Positions 18,580 through 27,500 are shown, counted from the stretch's first letter. The stretch is DNA of 64,000 nucleotides from Acinetobacter shaoyimingii (GCF_011578045.1 NZ_CP049801.1:2170001-2234000); one strand, 5' to 3'. Translations and numbers: made by a program. Notes: generated by a model not told the origin, from the letters alone.

Positions 18580-18993
18580 ATGAAACTGAATGCTTTATTC
18601 ATCAGTGCAACATTAGCCGCGGCATCTATGCTGACTGCAAATGCACATGCAGACAACTCAACTCGTGTTGCTTTAACTTCTGCATTAGGAAGTGTTGCAG
18701 GTACAGCCGTTGGTAAGCAAATGGGTGGTAATACGGGTGCAATGATCGGCTCTGCTGTCGGTGGTGCTGGTGGTGCTGCTGTTTCATCAAATCGACGTGA
18801 CCGTACTGGCGCTGCAATTGGTGGTGGCTTAGGTGGTGTGGGTGGCTATACTGTGGGTAAAAACATGGGTGGTAGCAATGGTGGCTATATTGGTTCAGCC
18901 TTAGGTGCTGCTGGTGGTGCTGTACTTGGTAAAAAAGTGAGCCAAGATCGCCATGCTGATCAACGTAAATACAGAAAGCATCGTCGTCGTTAA
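18580..18993 (+). CDS. Exported glycine-zipper protein (first of two tandem paralogues)
   Basis: A 137-residue exported protein: the signal peptide ends at NAHADNST (cleavage after Ala). The mature part is almost entirely small residues arranged as glycine zippers, for example GKQMGGNTGAMIGSAVGG and NMGGSNGGYIGSALGAAGG, which in this superfamily (YMGG/Gly-zipper, Rick17kDa-like) form packed helical hairpins that associate with membranes. The tail is very basic (QRKYRKHRRR). Its function is unknown; no lipobox Cys is present. ATG at 18580 is chosen because GGAG lies five bases upstream; the GTG at 18574 falls on that site. The next gene downstream on the same strand is a close paralogue, each with its own terminator, so this is a tandem duplication rather than an operon. 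Confidence 0.8.
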   Translation: MKLNALFISATLAAASMLTANAHADNSTRVALTSALGSVAGTAVGKQMGGNTGAMIGSAVGGAGGAAVSSNRRDRTGAAIGGGLGGVGGYTVGKNMGGSNGGYIGSALGAAGGAVLGKKVSQDRHADQRKYRKHRRR

Positions 18994-19066
18994 TCTCGAA
19001 TTGATGAAGATTGATTATTTAACGTCGTTTTTCTTAACTTAGTTTTTTGAGTTGCCTTTTTTACTC

Positions 19067-19091
19067 AGCACCTTCGGGTGCTTTTTTTTTT
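19067..19091 (+). terminator. Terminator of the first glycine-zipper gene
   Basis: The UUCG tetraloop hairpin AGCACC-TTCG-GGTGCT is followed by ten T. The same hairpin sequence recurs after the second paralogue. Confidence 0.9.
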
Positions 19092-19374
19092 ATATTTTAA
19101 TCATTACATATCTTTTCGCTATAGATGAAAGCAGCAAAGTAGGTTGTGAGTCTGTATCAAGATGCTCACCGATTTAATATGTTTTTCGCTTATGAAGATC
19201 TCATCCAATAAATAATCAAAACCCCTAATGTGAACACGATCACACTGTAACAAAATATGAATAAATTAAGGAGTCATTTTCTACAATTGCATTACGTCTT
19301 ATCCATGATATTTGCAGTTTTAGACCTTAAATTGAATATCAAGATAAAACAAAGCTTCAAATGAGGAGTTTGAC
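19092..19374. other. Spacer and presumed promoter region of the second glycine-zipper gene
   Basis: With the preceding terminator, the gap between the two paralogues is about 380 bases. I see no ORF, and only a weak TTGCAG / AATATC pair at 19312-19340. Confidence 0.4.
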
Positions 19375-19830
19375 ATGAAAATGAATTCAATGATTTTAGC
19401 AACATTGGTTGCAACTTCTGCTTTAACAATGACAAATACACAAGCAGGCAATTCAACCAATACAGCACTCACTTCAGCACTAGGTGGTGTTGTCGGTGCC
19501 GCAATTGGTAAACAAATGGGTGGCAATACGGGTGCCATGATTGGTTCTGCTATCGGCGGTGGCGCAGGTGCTGGTGTTGCAGCGAATAAACGTGATCGTA
19601 ATGGTGCGATTATCGGCGGTGCCTTAGGTGGTGCTGGTGGTTATACTGTAGGACGTAATATGGGTGGAACCAATGGCGGTTATATTGGTTCAGCGATTGG
19701 TTCTGCAGGTGGTGCAGTTTTAGGTAAAAAAGTCAGTGAAGATCGTCGCTATGAGGATCGCTACGACCGTCGTGGCAATTACCGTAACAATCGTTATAAC
19801 AATGGTCGTTATTCTAGCTGGAATCGCTAA
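19375..19830 (+). CDS. Exported glycine-zipper protein (second tandem paralogue)
   Basis: A 151-residue paralogue of the gene at 18580. The signal peptide ends near NTQAGNST, and the zipper core is nearly identical (IGKQMGGNTGAMIGSAIGG, NMGGTNGGYIGSAIGSAGG, LGKKVSEDRR). The C-terminal tail differs, being a low-complexity Arg/Asn/Tyr-rich stretch (RYEDRYDRRGNYRNN and following). The family is thought to lie at the inner face of the outer membrane or in the periplasm; the role is unknown. GAGGAG six bases before the ATG makes the start secure. The conserved core against divergent tails suggests the tail is where the two copies specialise. Confidence 0.82.
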   Translation: MKMNSMILATLVATSALTMTNTQAGNSTNTALTSALGGVVGAAIGKQMGGNTGAMIGSAIGGGAGAGVAANKRDRNGAIIGGALGGAGGYTVGRNMGGTNGGYIGSAIGSAGGAVLGKKVSEDRRYEDRYDRRGNYRNNRYNNGRYSSWNR

Positions 19831-19852
19831 TTTATCCTTTGCTTTTCATTTA

Positions 19853-19876
19853 AGCACCTTCGGGTGCTTTTTTTGT
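19853..19876 (+). terminator. Terminator of the second glycine-zipper gene
   Basis: AGCACC-TTCG-GGTGCT followed by seven T, the same hairpin as at 19067-19091. Confidence 0.9.
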
Positions 19877-19986
19877 TTTTACACCTAACAGCCTCATAGT
19901 TTGATTCTGGCTTTTACTTATATCGGTTTTTTTCGATATACAAATATGATTTATGATCGTATGATTTAGACATATTTCTAGCGAGT

Positions 19987-20997
19987 ATGATCATGGGTAC
20001 ATTACAAGAAACCAAATTTTCTGTATTAGAACTTGCCCCAGTGCGAGATGATAAAACCGTCGAGTTTTCTTTAAAGCACGCCTTGGAACTGGCACAACAC
20101 ATTGAAAAGCTAGGCTATGACCGTCTTTGGCTTGCAGAACATCACAACATGGATGGCATTGCCAGCTCTGCGACAGCAGTATTATTGGGTTATCTTTTGG
20201 CAAATACTTCCACTTTACGTGTAGGTTCAGGCGGTATTATGTTGCCAAACCATGCGCCACTTGTTGTGGCTGAACAATTTGGAACTTTAGCAACCCTATA
20301 TCCAAATCGAGTTGAACTCGGTCTGGGGCGTGCCCCTGGCACAGATCAAATGACCATGCGTGCTCTGCGTCGTGGTCGACAAGAAACTGAAGATCAATTT
20401 CCACATGATGTGCTTGAAATTTTAAGTTATTTTGATGATGCCAAACCTCAGCAAAGAATTACTGCTACACCAGGCCAAGGTACACACGTTCCTGTTTGGT
20501 TATTAGGATCCAGTTTGTTCAGTGCCCAATTGGCGGCAAAATTAGGTCTACCCTATTCTTTTGCATCACATTTTGCACCGCGTATGTTGGGACAAGCCAT
20601 TCAGCTGTATCGTGAAAATTTCCAACCTTCTGAGTATTTAAAACAACCCTATGTTTCGATGGGTGTACCCACTGTAGTCGCTGAAACTGATGCAGAAGCA
20701 GAATACTTAGCGACCAGTGCATACCAGCGTGTACTTGGTTTAATGCGTGGACATAGCCTAAAACTTAAACCACCAGTCGAGAGTATGGAAGGATTATGGA
20801 ATGCCGCTGAAAAAATGTCAGTCGATAATTTTTATGCCATGGCACAAATCGGCTCCAAAGCCACTGTAAAAGCTGGATTGAAAAGCCTATTAGAGCGATA
20901 TGAGGTGGATGAATTTATTTTCACCTGTGATATTTATGACACTGAAAAAAGAATTCAAAACTTTGATTTGCTCATGCAAATTAAAAAAGAAATCTAG
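19987..20997 (+). CDS. LLM-class (luciferase-like) flavin-dependent oxidoreductase, YhbW type
   Basis: A 336-residue bacterial-luciferase-fold protein that would use reduced FMN or F420-like flavin. The N-terminal strand [12 protein letters not shown], then [19 protein letters not shown], the [20 protein letters not shown] block and the [11 protein letters not shown] segment match the MsnO8/YhbW group of uncharacterised LLM oxidoreductases. The physiological substrate is unknown. It is flanked by terminators on both sides, so it is monocistronic. Two in-frame ATGs (19987 and 19993) are possible; neither has a strong ribosome-binding site. Confidence 0.85.
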   Translation: MIMGTLQETKFSVLELAPVRDDKTVEFSLKHALELAQHIEKLGYDRLWLAEHHNMDGIASSATAVLLGYLLANTSTLRVGSGGIMLPNHAPLVVAEQFGTLATLYPNRVELGLGRAPGTDQMTMRALRRGRQETEDQFPHDVLEILSYFDDAKPQQRITATPGQGTHVPVWLLGSSLFSAQLAAKLGLPYSFASHFAPRMLGQAIQLYRENFQPSEYLKQPYVSMGVPTVVAETDAEAEYLATSAYQRVLGLMRGHSLKLKPPVESMEGLWNAAEKMSVDNFYAMAQIGSKATVKAGLKSLLERYEVDEFIFTCDIYDTEKRIQNFDLLMQIKKEI

Positions 20998-21034
20998 GCT
21001 AAATAAACACGAGCGCCCTCCATCAAATACTTAC

Positions 21035-21063
21035 ACCCGAAACATTTAAGTTTCGGGTTTTTT
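21035..21063 (+). terminator. Terminator of the LLM oxidoreductase gene
   Basis: ACCCGAAAC / GTTTCGGGT (21035-21043 and 21050-21058) with a six-base loop, followed by a T-run. Confidence 0.9.
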
Positions 21064-21171
21064 ATTGGATTTTTTTGAAAAAATATTTTTTGTTGCACAA
21101 GCATGACTGACATGCATAATAGAATTAATAAAAAATTAGAAAAATATCAAAAACCTACAAAGGGATTTATC

Positions 21172-21654
21172 ATGAACCACTTTATCAACAAACCTTCATC
21201 TGCCTTTATTGCTGCAAGTTGGGTCGCATTATTGATTGGGGCTTCGGCTTATTTCATTGGTTTATTTAATGCACAAATGCTTTTGAATGAAAAAGGCTAT
21301 TATCTGGTGATTATCCTTTACGGCTTATTTTCAGCTGTATCACTGCAAAAAGTGGTCCGAGACCGTTTAGAAGGCTTGGCTGTCACACAAATTTATTATG
21401 GATTATGTTGGGCATCCAGCGTGATTTGTGTGGTTTTGCTGGCGATTGGTCTTTGGAATGCAACACTAACTTTAAGTGAAAAAGGCTTCTATATGATGGC
21501 TTTTTTACTCAGTTTGTTTGGTGCAGTCGCTGTACAGAAGAATATTCGTGATTTGGAATATTATCGCAAATTCAATCAACCACCAGAATTAGGCAATTAT
21601 AATTTTAAATCTTTAGCTGATGATTCGAATGCTTCTGATAAAGAAGAAACATAA
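21172..21654 (+). CDS. yiaA: YiaA-like inner-membrane protein
   Basis: A 160-residue membrane protein with four hydrophobic helices arranged as two copies of the YiaAB module. Each copy ends in a near-identical motif: NEKGYYLVIILYGLFSAVS then QKVVRD, and SEKGFYMMAFLLSLFGAVA then VQKNIRDL. This double module closely matches E. coli YiaA. The function is unknown; the family is inner-membrane. The frame is open to 21103, but the ATG at 21172 has AGGGA six bases upstream and begins just ahead of the conserved SSAFIAASWVALL. A bulged hairpin follows the gene. Confidence 0.85.
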   Translation: MNHFINKPSSAFIAASWVALLIGASAYFIGLFNAQMLLNEKGYYLVIILYGLFSAVSLQKVVRDRLEGLAVTQIYYGLCWASSVICVVLLAIGLWNATLTLSEKGFYMMAFLLSLFGAVAVQKNIRDLEYYRKFNQPPELGNYNFKSLADDSNASDKEET

Positions 21655-21672
21655 TATTTTCTGCTCCGACAT

Positions 21673-21705
21673 GACAACAGATCTATTCCATGAATAGCTG
21701 TTGTC
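21673..21705 (+). terminator. Imperfect 14-bp hairpin after yiaA
   Basis: GACAACAG plus CTATTC (with a two-base bulge) pairs with GAATAG plus CTGTTGTC around the loop CAT. Only a short T-rich tail follows, so it is a moderate terminator. The rest of the gap to 22009 (about 300 bases) is AT-rich and shows no gene. Confidence 0.5.
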
Positions 21706-22009
21706 TATTCTTAATATCTGCTGTTTATGTTTTTTTAAAGGCGCTCACCTAAGCGATGATCCACACCATCACATCTCAATGTTGAACATCAAAATAAAAC
21801 GGCTTGGAAAATAACTCATTAAAAGATATATCCTTGTCCTGAAATGACATACATACATTTTAAAATCAAACATTTACAATTATTTTCAATATAAAATCAA
21901 TCATTTAAAAATTGGCATTTTTGATCCTATCATTTTAAGCATTTATGCAAACTCAATCACATTTATTTACCATAAAATCGATAAAGTTTCTCTTCTTAAG
22001 GCATCAAAG

Positions 22010-22939
22010 ATGGCTACAATCGATTTAGAAAAAATGCTCGAAAAAGTCAAAAACACCCAATGGACCCTTTCCGATATCGACTGGGATGGACCTGGTCGAG
22101 AACTTATTACAGAAGAACAATGGCCAAAACTTAAAGATTTTATGGCGGATTTAATGTGGATTGAACATGTCGGCGCTCGCGCATTTTCAGCCATGTCAAA
22201 AAAAGCACCCAATGAGACACTTCGTGAAATGTATGCCATTTTCCATGCCGAAGAACAACGTCATGCTAATGCTGAAATGGCTTTGATGAAACGTTGGGGG
22301 ATGCTCGAAGGTGATATTCCTAAACCAAATAAAAACTTACGATTGATTATTGAATGGTTAGATACCTACGCAGACGATATGCCCTTTTATATCTTAGGCG
22401 CAGTGATTCCGATGCTTGAAGTTGCACTTGATGGTGCATTATGCACTTTTTTACTTGATACTGTTGATGATCCTGTGTGTCATCAAGCATTTCAACTGAT
22501 TAATGGCGATGAAGCTCGACATTTGGGTGTTGGTTTTAGCGTGATGGAAGCCCAAGGATTCAATAAAACCTTCATTCAATTGGCACAAATGGCAGGTCGT
22601 GTATTGGATCCAAGGATGATTTTAGGCATTTTAGCTTACCTGCCACTGCTCAATAAAATGCGTGATAATGTGATCAAACTGGGTTTACCTGAAGAAAAAC
22701 TTTATCAGGCCATGAACAAATTTGAACGTATTGCAGGCAGAACAGTTGAAGGACGGCGCAATCCTTGGTTCCAAATTATTAATCGCCATGCACGTATCAT
22801 GATCAACAGAAAAAATAAGTTCTATCACACACCTGTAGATCAGATGGTGAAAATGACTGACAAGATTCCAGAAAAGTCTTTACCTGAAGTCCCATCTTGG
22901 ATATATGAATTAACAGCAGATCCAACTGCAATGCACTAA
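22010..22939 (+). CDS. Ferritin-like-fold di-iron protein, uncharacterised
   Basis: A 309-residue soluble protein with ferritin-like four-helix signatures: Glu in WIEHVGARAFS, the ExxH ligand pair in HAEEQRHANAE, Glu in PMLEVALDGAL and a second ligand set in GDEARHLGVGF. The spacing suits a di-iron carboxylate site of the kind found in oxygenases such as AurF-like or alkane/fatty-acid hydroxylating proteins. No substrate can be read out. It is followed after 16 bases by a reduced FMO-like gene on the same strand, most likely one operon. A di-iron protein beside a flavoprotein remnant suggests an oxidation pathway, but this is inference. ATG at 22010 follows AAGGCATCAAAG. Confidence 0.75.
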   Translation: MATIDLEKMLEKVKNTQWTLSDIDWDGPGRELITEEQWPKLKDFMADLMWIEHVGARAFSAMSKKAPNETLREMYAIFHAEEQRHANAEMALMKRWGMLEGDIPKPNKNLRLIIEWLDTYADDMPFYILGAVIPMLEVALDGALCTFLLDTVDDPVCHQAFQLINGDEARHLGVGFSVMEAQGFNKTFIQLAQMAGRVLDPRMILGILAYLPLLNKMRDNVIKLGLPEEKLYQAMNKFERIAGRTVEGRRNPWFQIINRHARIMINRKNKFYHTPVDQMVKMTDKIPEKSLPEVPSWIYELTADPTAMH

Positions 22940-22955
22940 AACAAAAAAGGACAGC

Positions 22956-23519
22956 ATGATGGCTACAAAAAAACTCAACCAGGATGGTATTTTTCAGAAT
23001 AATGCAGCTTACTTTAAACATTACCAAGGTACGATTTTACCCTCTGAAAATATTAAATATTTTGATTTTTCTGATTTAAATATTGCTGTCATAGGCATGA
23101 ATCAAATGGTCGCAACCCATTTAGATCTCATCTGCCAGAAAGCACAGTTTGTCAAAGTCTTTCAAATGAGTCCTCATTTTGTTCTTCCTCATACAGAACG
23201 AGGTATTAACCGATTAATATCGCACCCCTTGATCATTAAAAATCGCAGACTATTCAACCAACGCGTAAAATCATTACTTGCCATTCGTTATCTAGATTCG
23301 CAAGTTCAAGATAATTGGTTGAAACGCCAGCTTATGCCGAACTCTGCAGCGGACAAAAAAGTATTTTTTAAATCGGATACCTACTACACGGCGCTTCAAC
23401 GTGATAATTGCAAACTCATCACCTGGCCGATTGTAAAAATTAATCAAAATGCCATTCAAAGTATGGAAGGTGTCGAACATATCGTGGATGTGATTATTAG
23501 CACCTATGACCAAGATTAG
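22956..23519 (+). pseudogene. Reduced FMO/Baeyer-Villiger-monooxygenase-like protein lacking the FAD domain
   Basis: A 187-residue intact ORF that reads like the middle third of a flavin-containing or Baeyer-Villiger monooxygenase. LNIAVIGMNQMVATHL occupies the place of the second (NADPH) Rossmann strand, but its GxGxxG is lost. VKVFQMSPHFVLPHTERG matches the VFQRSPxWVxPxxxR block. LKRQLMPN, the KVFFKSDTYYTALQRDNCKLI block and VDVIISTYDQD match the LTPDYPxGCKR, DYYPALQRPNVELV and VDVIVLATGF blocks of the family. The N-terminal FAD-binding domain, the family fingerprint and the C-terminal half are absent. It is either a decayed gene or a shortened protein kept with the di-iron gene 16 bases upstream. 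AAGGA precedes the ATG, so translation looks possible. I label it a pseudogene for the family function. Confidence 0.6.
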
Positions 23520-23768
23520 ATCGTGAAAATATTAGGGGCTAACTTTTTTAGGATCCATTAAAATGCGAAAAAAATGCTGTGTATCATAAAAAATCTTTGT
23601 CATCGCAGCCATCTTTAAAATTGCAACAGACGCAAATTTCAATTTGATTTAAAAGACAAAAAATATTTTCATATGTGATGATAAGATGTTTAGGAATACA
23701 ACTGAGCATTACATGTTCATCTATGAAATAAGATTAAATTTTGCATGAAATATATTTTATCTAAAACG

Positions 23769-23888
23769 TACTGCTCTCCTTCTTTCTCTTACGCTTCATA
23801 TAGCGTAAGAGAAAGAAATTTAGTTTATTCTGAACATGATTCTCTATACAACTCCAAGCGTCTTTGGAGATTTAAGTATTGAGCAGTA
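23769..23888. other. Three-stem inverted-repeat element in the 434-base gap before pgaD
   Basis: The outer arms TACTGCTC (23769-23776) and GAGCAGTA (23881-23888) are exact complements. They enclose a perfect 16-bp hairpin (23780-23795 with 23802-23817, loop TCATAT) and a 6-bp hairpin CTCCAA / TTGGAG (23852-23857 with 23864-23869). As RNA or single-stranded DNA it would fold as a three-way junction. It has no T-tract, so it is not a simple terminator. It could be a degenerate MITE, a structured RNA, or chance for the weaker stems. The rest of 23520-23953 shows no gene. Confidence 0.45.
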
Positions 23889-23911
23889 GAGCAAAAATCT
23901 TAGCCACAAAA

Positions 23912-23939
23912 AAAAGAGGTCGAAACCTCTTTTTTTTAT
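23912..23939. terminator. Terminator of the pga operon (bidirectional)
   Basis: AGAGGT-CGAA-ACCTCT flanked by eight A on the left and eight T on the right; it lies about 15 bases beyond the pgaD stop. Confidence 0.9.
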
Positions 23940-23953
23940 TTCAATGATCAAGA

Positions 23954-24445
23954 TTAACTAATTTTTTGCTTCAGCTCATAATCAAATAAATGGCCACTTT
24001 CGTCATAATGCAACACAATATTTTTTGAATGCTGCATCGTATCAAGCTCTTGACTACTTACCGATAAGTACTTGGAAAGGACATGATTGTCTACATCTTC
24101 CACTTCGTCCTGATTATTGACATTAGCAAAACGAATCCAGTTATAACTTGCCCATAAAAGTAACGTTGTACCGAAAAGTACAATTAATGCACCTAACCAT
24201 GCAATATTCATCAGCTGCACATTTAATTTCTCAGCAAAAATATAACTTTTAATTAAATTACCTTGAAATATCCATAACATCAGCGTAAATAATGGAATAA
24301 ATAGAAAAGTCCAAAATGACCAACCTAGCAATTGTAAAACATAAAATTTAGACTTATTTTTGACGAGTTTTGGTTGGTCAATAAATTTAGGTATATCTAA
24401 TTTTGATACATCACTAATAATGTCTACTTTATCTGAATTATTCAT
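23954..24445 (-). CDS. pgaD: PgaD, accessory subunit of the poly-N-acetylglucosamine synthase
   Basis: A 163-residue inner-membrane protein with two central hydrophobic helices (about residues 35-60 and 80-100), short cytoplasmic ends, and the motif SYNWIRFAN after the second helix, as in PgaD proteins. PgaD partners PgaC in the c-di-GMP-dependent synthase that makes and moves poly-beta-1,6-N-acetylglucosamine across the inner membrane. It is the last gene of pgaABCD and overlaps pgaC by four bases. PgaD proteins are poorly conserved, so operon position carries much of the evidence. Confidence 0.9.
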   Translation of the reverse strand: MNNSDKVDIISDVSKLDIPKFIDQPKLVKNKSKFYVLQLLGWSFWTFLFIPLFTLMLWIFQGNLIKSYIFAEKLNVQLMNIAWLGALIVLFGTTLLLWASYNWIRFANVNNQDEVEDVDNHVLSKYLSVSSQELDTMQHSKNIVLHYDESGHLFDYELKQKIS

Positions 24446-25686
24446 TCATCTTCACCTCTAAAGCCACGATCTGGGCTGACCCATCTCGCACGTTTATTAC
24501 GATTGAAAAATGCTTTTGGTACAGCAACAACAGTGGTTGCAACTGATAGCAACCAGAAAAACAACGGATACCAAATGACCCAAAAATAATTTCTAAAAAA
24601 GCGTTGGTCATCGTATCGTTTGTCGATATATAAACTGATGAAAAACTGGATAAGACAAGTGACGGCAAGAATCACACCATACCACTGTGGCATCAGTGAT
24701 TTAATTTGCCATTCATGAGGAAAATCAATCACAAACCCTGCAAAAAACAGCACAATAATCATTAAAATGAGGTACGACCAAATCACACTAATGCCTGCTT
24801 CAAGAACCACTGGCCACATTCTTAAATATTTAAAATTCAACATTTTAGGAATGTAAGTTATCAGCACTTCAACACCACCTTGCGCCCAACGAACCCGTTG
24901 CTTCCATAAACCTGTGAACGTTTCTGGCATAAAAATGTAGCAAAGCGCTTTAGGAACATAGTGAATATTCCAGCCCTGCATCTGAATCTTCCAAGAAATA
25001 TCAATATCTTCAGTAATTTTCTCTTCTGACCAGAACCCAACCTGCTCTAAAGCCGTTTTTCGGAAACCAGCAATCACACCAGAGACTGTAAAAATTCGTC
25101 CATAAGTTCGTTGAGCACGTTTGATTAATCCAATAATCGAAGAAAACTCACCAACTTGGAGTTTTCCTAAAATACTGGAACGATTTAGAATTCTTGGGTT
25201 CCCTGTGACCGCACCGACATGAGCAAATTGAGTAAGATGATGCATCATCCAGAGTGCCGCATGAGGATGCAAAAGCGCATCACCATCAATACAAATCAAA
25301 TATTCATATTGACTAAGCATCGCGCCCGAACGCAGTGCAAAGGCTTTACCCTGATTGGTCGCCAAATGCACAACACGCAATTTTTCGTATTTTTCAGCCA
25401 ATTCATCTAAAATTTCTGCGGTTCGATCTGAACTTCCATCATTAACAGCAATGACTTCAAAATTTGGATATTGTGTTTGCAAGGCATAACGAATAGTTGA
25501 TCTGACTTGGTCTTGTTCATTGAAACACGGGATGATAATGCTACACCCCTGAGAAGGTGGCTCAGGTAGTTTTTCTGCCTTAAATTCGTATTTGATAAAA
25601 AACCAAACACCACCAATCATCCATGTCCAAGCCATGACCAACGGATATAAAAAAGCAAAAAAGAATAAAAACTCGATAACTGTCAT
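24442..25686 (-). CDS. pgaC: PgaC, poly-beta-1,6-N-acetylglucosamine synthase (GT2)
   Basis: Processive family-2 glycosyltransferase in the inner membrane, 414 residues. An N-terminal helix is followed by the cytoplasmic catalytic domain: IIIPCFNEQDQ, VNDGSSDRTAEI, CIDGDALLHP (metal-binding Asp-x-Asp), TEDIDISWKI (catalytic base) and QRVRWAQGG (QxxRW). Three or four helices close the protein. It extends PNAG from UDP-GlcNAc together with PgaD. It overlaps pgaB and pgaD by four bases each, which implies tight translational coupling. All catalytic motifs are intact. Confidence 0.97.
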   Translation of the reverse strand: MTVIEFLFFFAFLYPLVMAWTWMIGGVWFFIKYEFKAEKLPEPPSQGCSIIIPCFNEQDQVRSTIRYALQTQYPNFEVIAVNDGSSDRTAEILDELAEKYEKLRVVHLATNQGKAFALRSGAMLSQYEYLICIDGDALLHPHAALWMMHHLTQFAHVGAVTGNPRILNRSSILGKLQVGEFSSIIGLIKRAQRTYGRIFTVSGVIAGFRKTALEQVGFWSEEKITEDIDISWKIQMQGWNIHYVPKALCYIFMPETFTGLWKQRVRWAQGGVEVLITYIPKMLNFKYLRMWPVVLEAGISVIWSYLILMIIVLFFAGFVIDFPHEWQIKSLMPQWYGVILAVTCLIQFFISLYIDKRYDDQRFFRNYFWVIWYPLFFWLLSVATTVVAVPKAFFNRNKRARWVSPDRGFRGEDE

Positions 25687-27500
25687 TTACGAACTCCTAA
25701 TTTGCTTTGCAACACAAACGGTTCTCGATATGTCAGTGGACTTCCATTCAAACTCAAAGGCGTATATAAATACTTATGTACAGCTTGCGCATTCTTTTCA
25801 CTATATTCACCAATACCCGTTTTTTGAAAACCTGCAGCTTGTAAATCTAAAAGACTTTTTTGCAAGTATTTCCATTCTTTTTCTGTTTTCGCATGACCAT
25901 CCAGAGTTACTAGAATTTTTGCCCGTTGAACTGCATTAAGCTGATTCTTTTGAGCTAAAAATTTTTTAAAAACTTCAGGTTGCTGAATTGGATCGATTTT
26001 AATATTAACAATATCAATATGATCAATCAGATCAGAAACAGTTCGTGGCAACCCAGGAAAACTGGTATTTTTCAGCGGAAATTGCACTGCGGTATAAAGT
26101 GTATTACTAATATTTAAGTATGGACGTGTTCTTTTCTTTGTTTCACGTATAAGTGACACAGTTTGATTCATCTGTTGCTCACATTGTCCATCAAGTGCAT
26201 ATTTTTCTTTTAACGAACAATCAAATGTGTCTCCGACCTGCAGCATGAGCCCATCAAGATTTTTATTGTTTTGAATCAAGTTCGCAGCCAAATCCATGAC
26301 TAAGTTAGGGCGCTTCGGATCTGGATATAGTGGCAATTCTGCATATACGCTATGAAACACACGTGTACGTGTTTGCCAACTCACTCGGTTCATTAAATCT
26401 TGTGCGACAGGTAAATATTGATTTGGGAAAAAAGCTTGATCGTAAACACCATCACCATCTACATCTTTAAGCACCTTCAAGATCATCGTGTTGGTTTTCA
26501 AAGCATTCAAATTTTCTAAAGTCTTGCCTAACTTAATATTTCCCTCATCATATGTAGGAGATTGAATGTCAGACAAATCGAAAGTAACTGAACGCATAAG
26601 ATTGAATGAATCATAAACGGTATAATTTAGGGTAGATGTCATCTGTTCATGGATTTCTTCGACAGTTGGGTTACCCATAATCAAGCCACGTTGAAAACTT
26701 CCATCATGCGGAAAATTCAGACTGTCCTTACCTAAACTAAATGACAAAGGTAATCCCGCTTTTGCTGCAATATTTTGAACTTGTACATTGACTGCACCAT
26801 AAGGCCAAATGACTGTATCAATTTTGGTACCAAGCTCCTTTTCCAACACAGCTTTAGACTCAGCAAGATCCTTAAATATTCGTTGTTCGTATTCAGCATC
26901 AGTTTCATAACGGTTTAGGTGAGGGAAATACTGATGTGTAACTGCTGCAGGTTGTTCATTTTTTTGAGGATTGGACAATATTCCTTTATGCAAATCATGT
27001 GAATGCGTTGCAAATTCAGCATACCCAGATTTGCTCATTTCACGCATTTGATCCCAATTCATGAGATTCCCTTGACCATAAGCTTCATAAGCTGCTTTGG
27101 TATTCCCATTGGTCCAACTGGTGACTACAGCAAATACTGCCGGCATTTTGTATTGCTTTAACAATGGGAAAACTTGGGTATAACTACTTAATGCACCATC
27201 ATCAAAACAAATCAGTACTGCATTCTCTGGCAAAGGCTTCCCAGTTTTCACAGATTCAGAAAGTTGCTTTAAGGTGATGGGTTGCCATTTGGATTTATTT
27301 AACCATTCAAAAAATTGAACCAAGTTTTTAGTGCTTATGGCGTAATAGTCTTTATCCCCTTGCTTCAATACATCACTACGGACATCATGAAATGTGATTC
27401 CAATAAAGCTATTTTCGGGCAAAGTTTCATTATATTCTGCTTGTGAAATCACAGGTAAACTCATCAAACAAGCTGCAATGCAACGACTTAAAAAATTCAT
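25683..27500 (-). CDS. pgaB: PgaB, PNAG N-deacetylase and C-terminal glycoside hydrolase
   Basis: Periplasmic two-domain enzyme of 605 residues. The N-terminal polysaccharide-deacetylase (CE4) domain shows ITFHDVRSD, the FDDGALSSYTQVFPLL motif with its two Asp and the metal histidines in ATHSHDLHKG. The C-terminal half is the TIM-barrel hydrolase domain (GH153 type) that binds or cleaves deacetylated polymer (MVDLAANLIQNNK-type region and VNIKIDPIQQP). Partial deacetylation is needed for export through PgaA. The signal peptide ends at VISQAEYN with no lipobox cysteine, whereas E. coli PgaB is a lipoprotein. It overlaps pgaC by four bases and pgaA by one. Confidence 0.96.
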   Translation of the reverse strand: MNFLSRCIAACLMSLPVISQAEYNETLPENSFIGITFHDVRSDVLKQGDKDYYAISTKNLVQFFEWLNKSKWQPITLKQLSESVKTGKPLPENAVLICFDDGALSSYTQVFPLLKQYKMPAVFAVVTSWTNGNTKAAYEAYGQGNLMNWDQMREMSKSGYAEFATHSHDLHKGILSNPQKNEQPAAVTHQYFPHLNRYETDAEYEQRIFKDLAESKAVLEKELGTKIDTVIWPYGAVNVQVQNIAAKAGLPLSFSLGKDSLNFPHDGSFQRGLIMGNPTVEEIHEQMTSTLNYTVYDSFNLMRSVTFDLSDIQSPTYDEGNIKLGKTLENLNALKTNTMILKVLKDVDGDGVYDQAFFPNQYLPVAQDLMNRVSWQTRTRVFHSVYAELPLYPDPKRPNLVMDLAANLIQNNKNLDGLMLQVGDTFDCSLKEKYALDGQCEQQMNQTVSLIRETKKRTRPYLNISNTLYTAVQFPLKNTSFPGLPRTVSDLIDHIDIVNIKIDPIQQPEVFKKFLAQKNQLNAVQRAKILVTLDGHAKTEKEWKYLQKSLLDLQAAGFQKTGIGEYSEKNAQAVHKYLYTPLSLNGSPLTYREPFVLQSKLGVRK

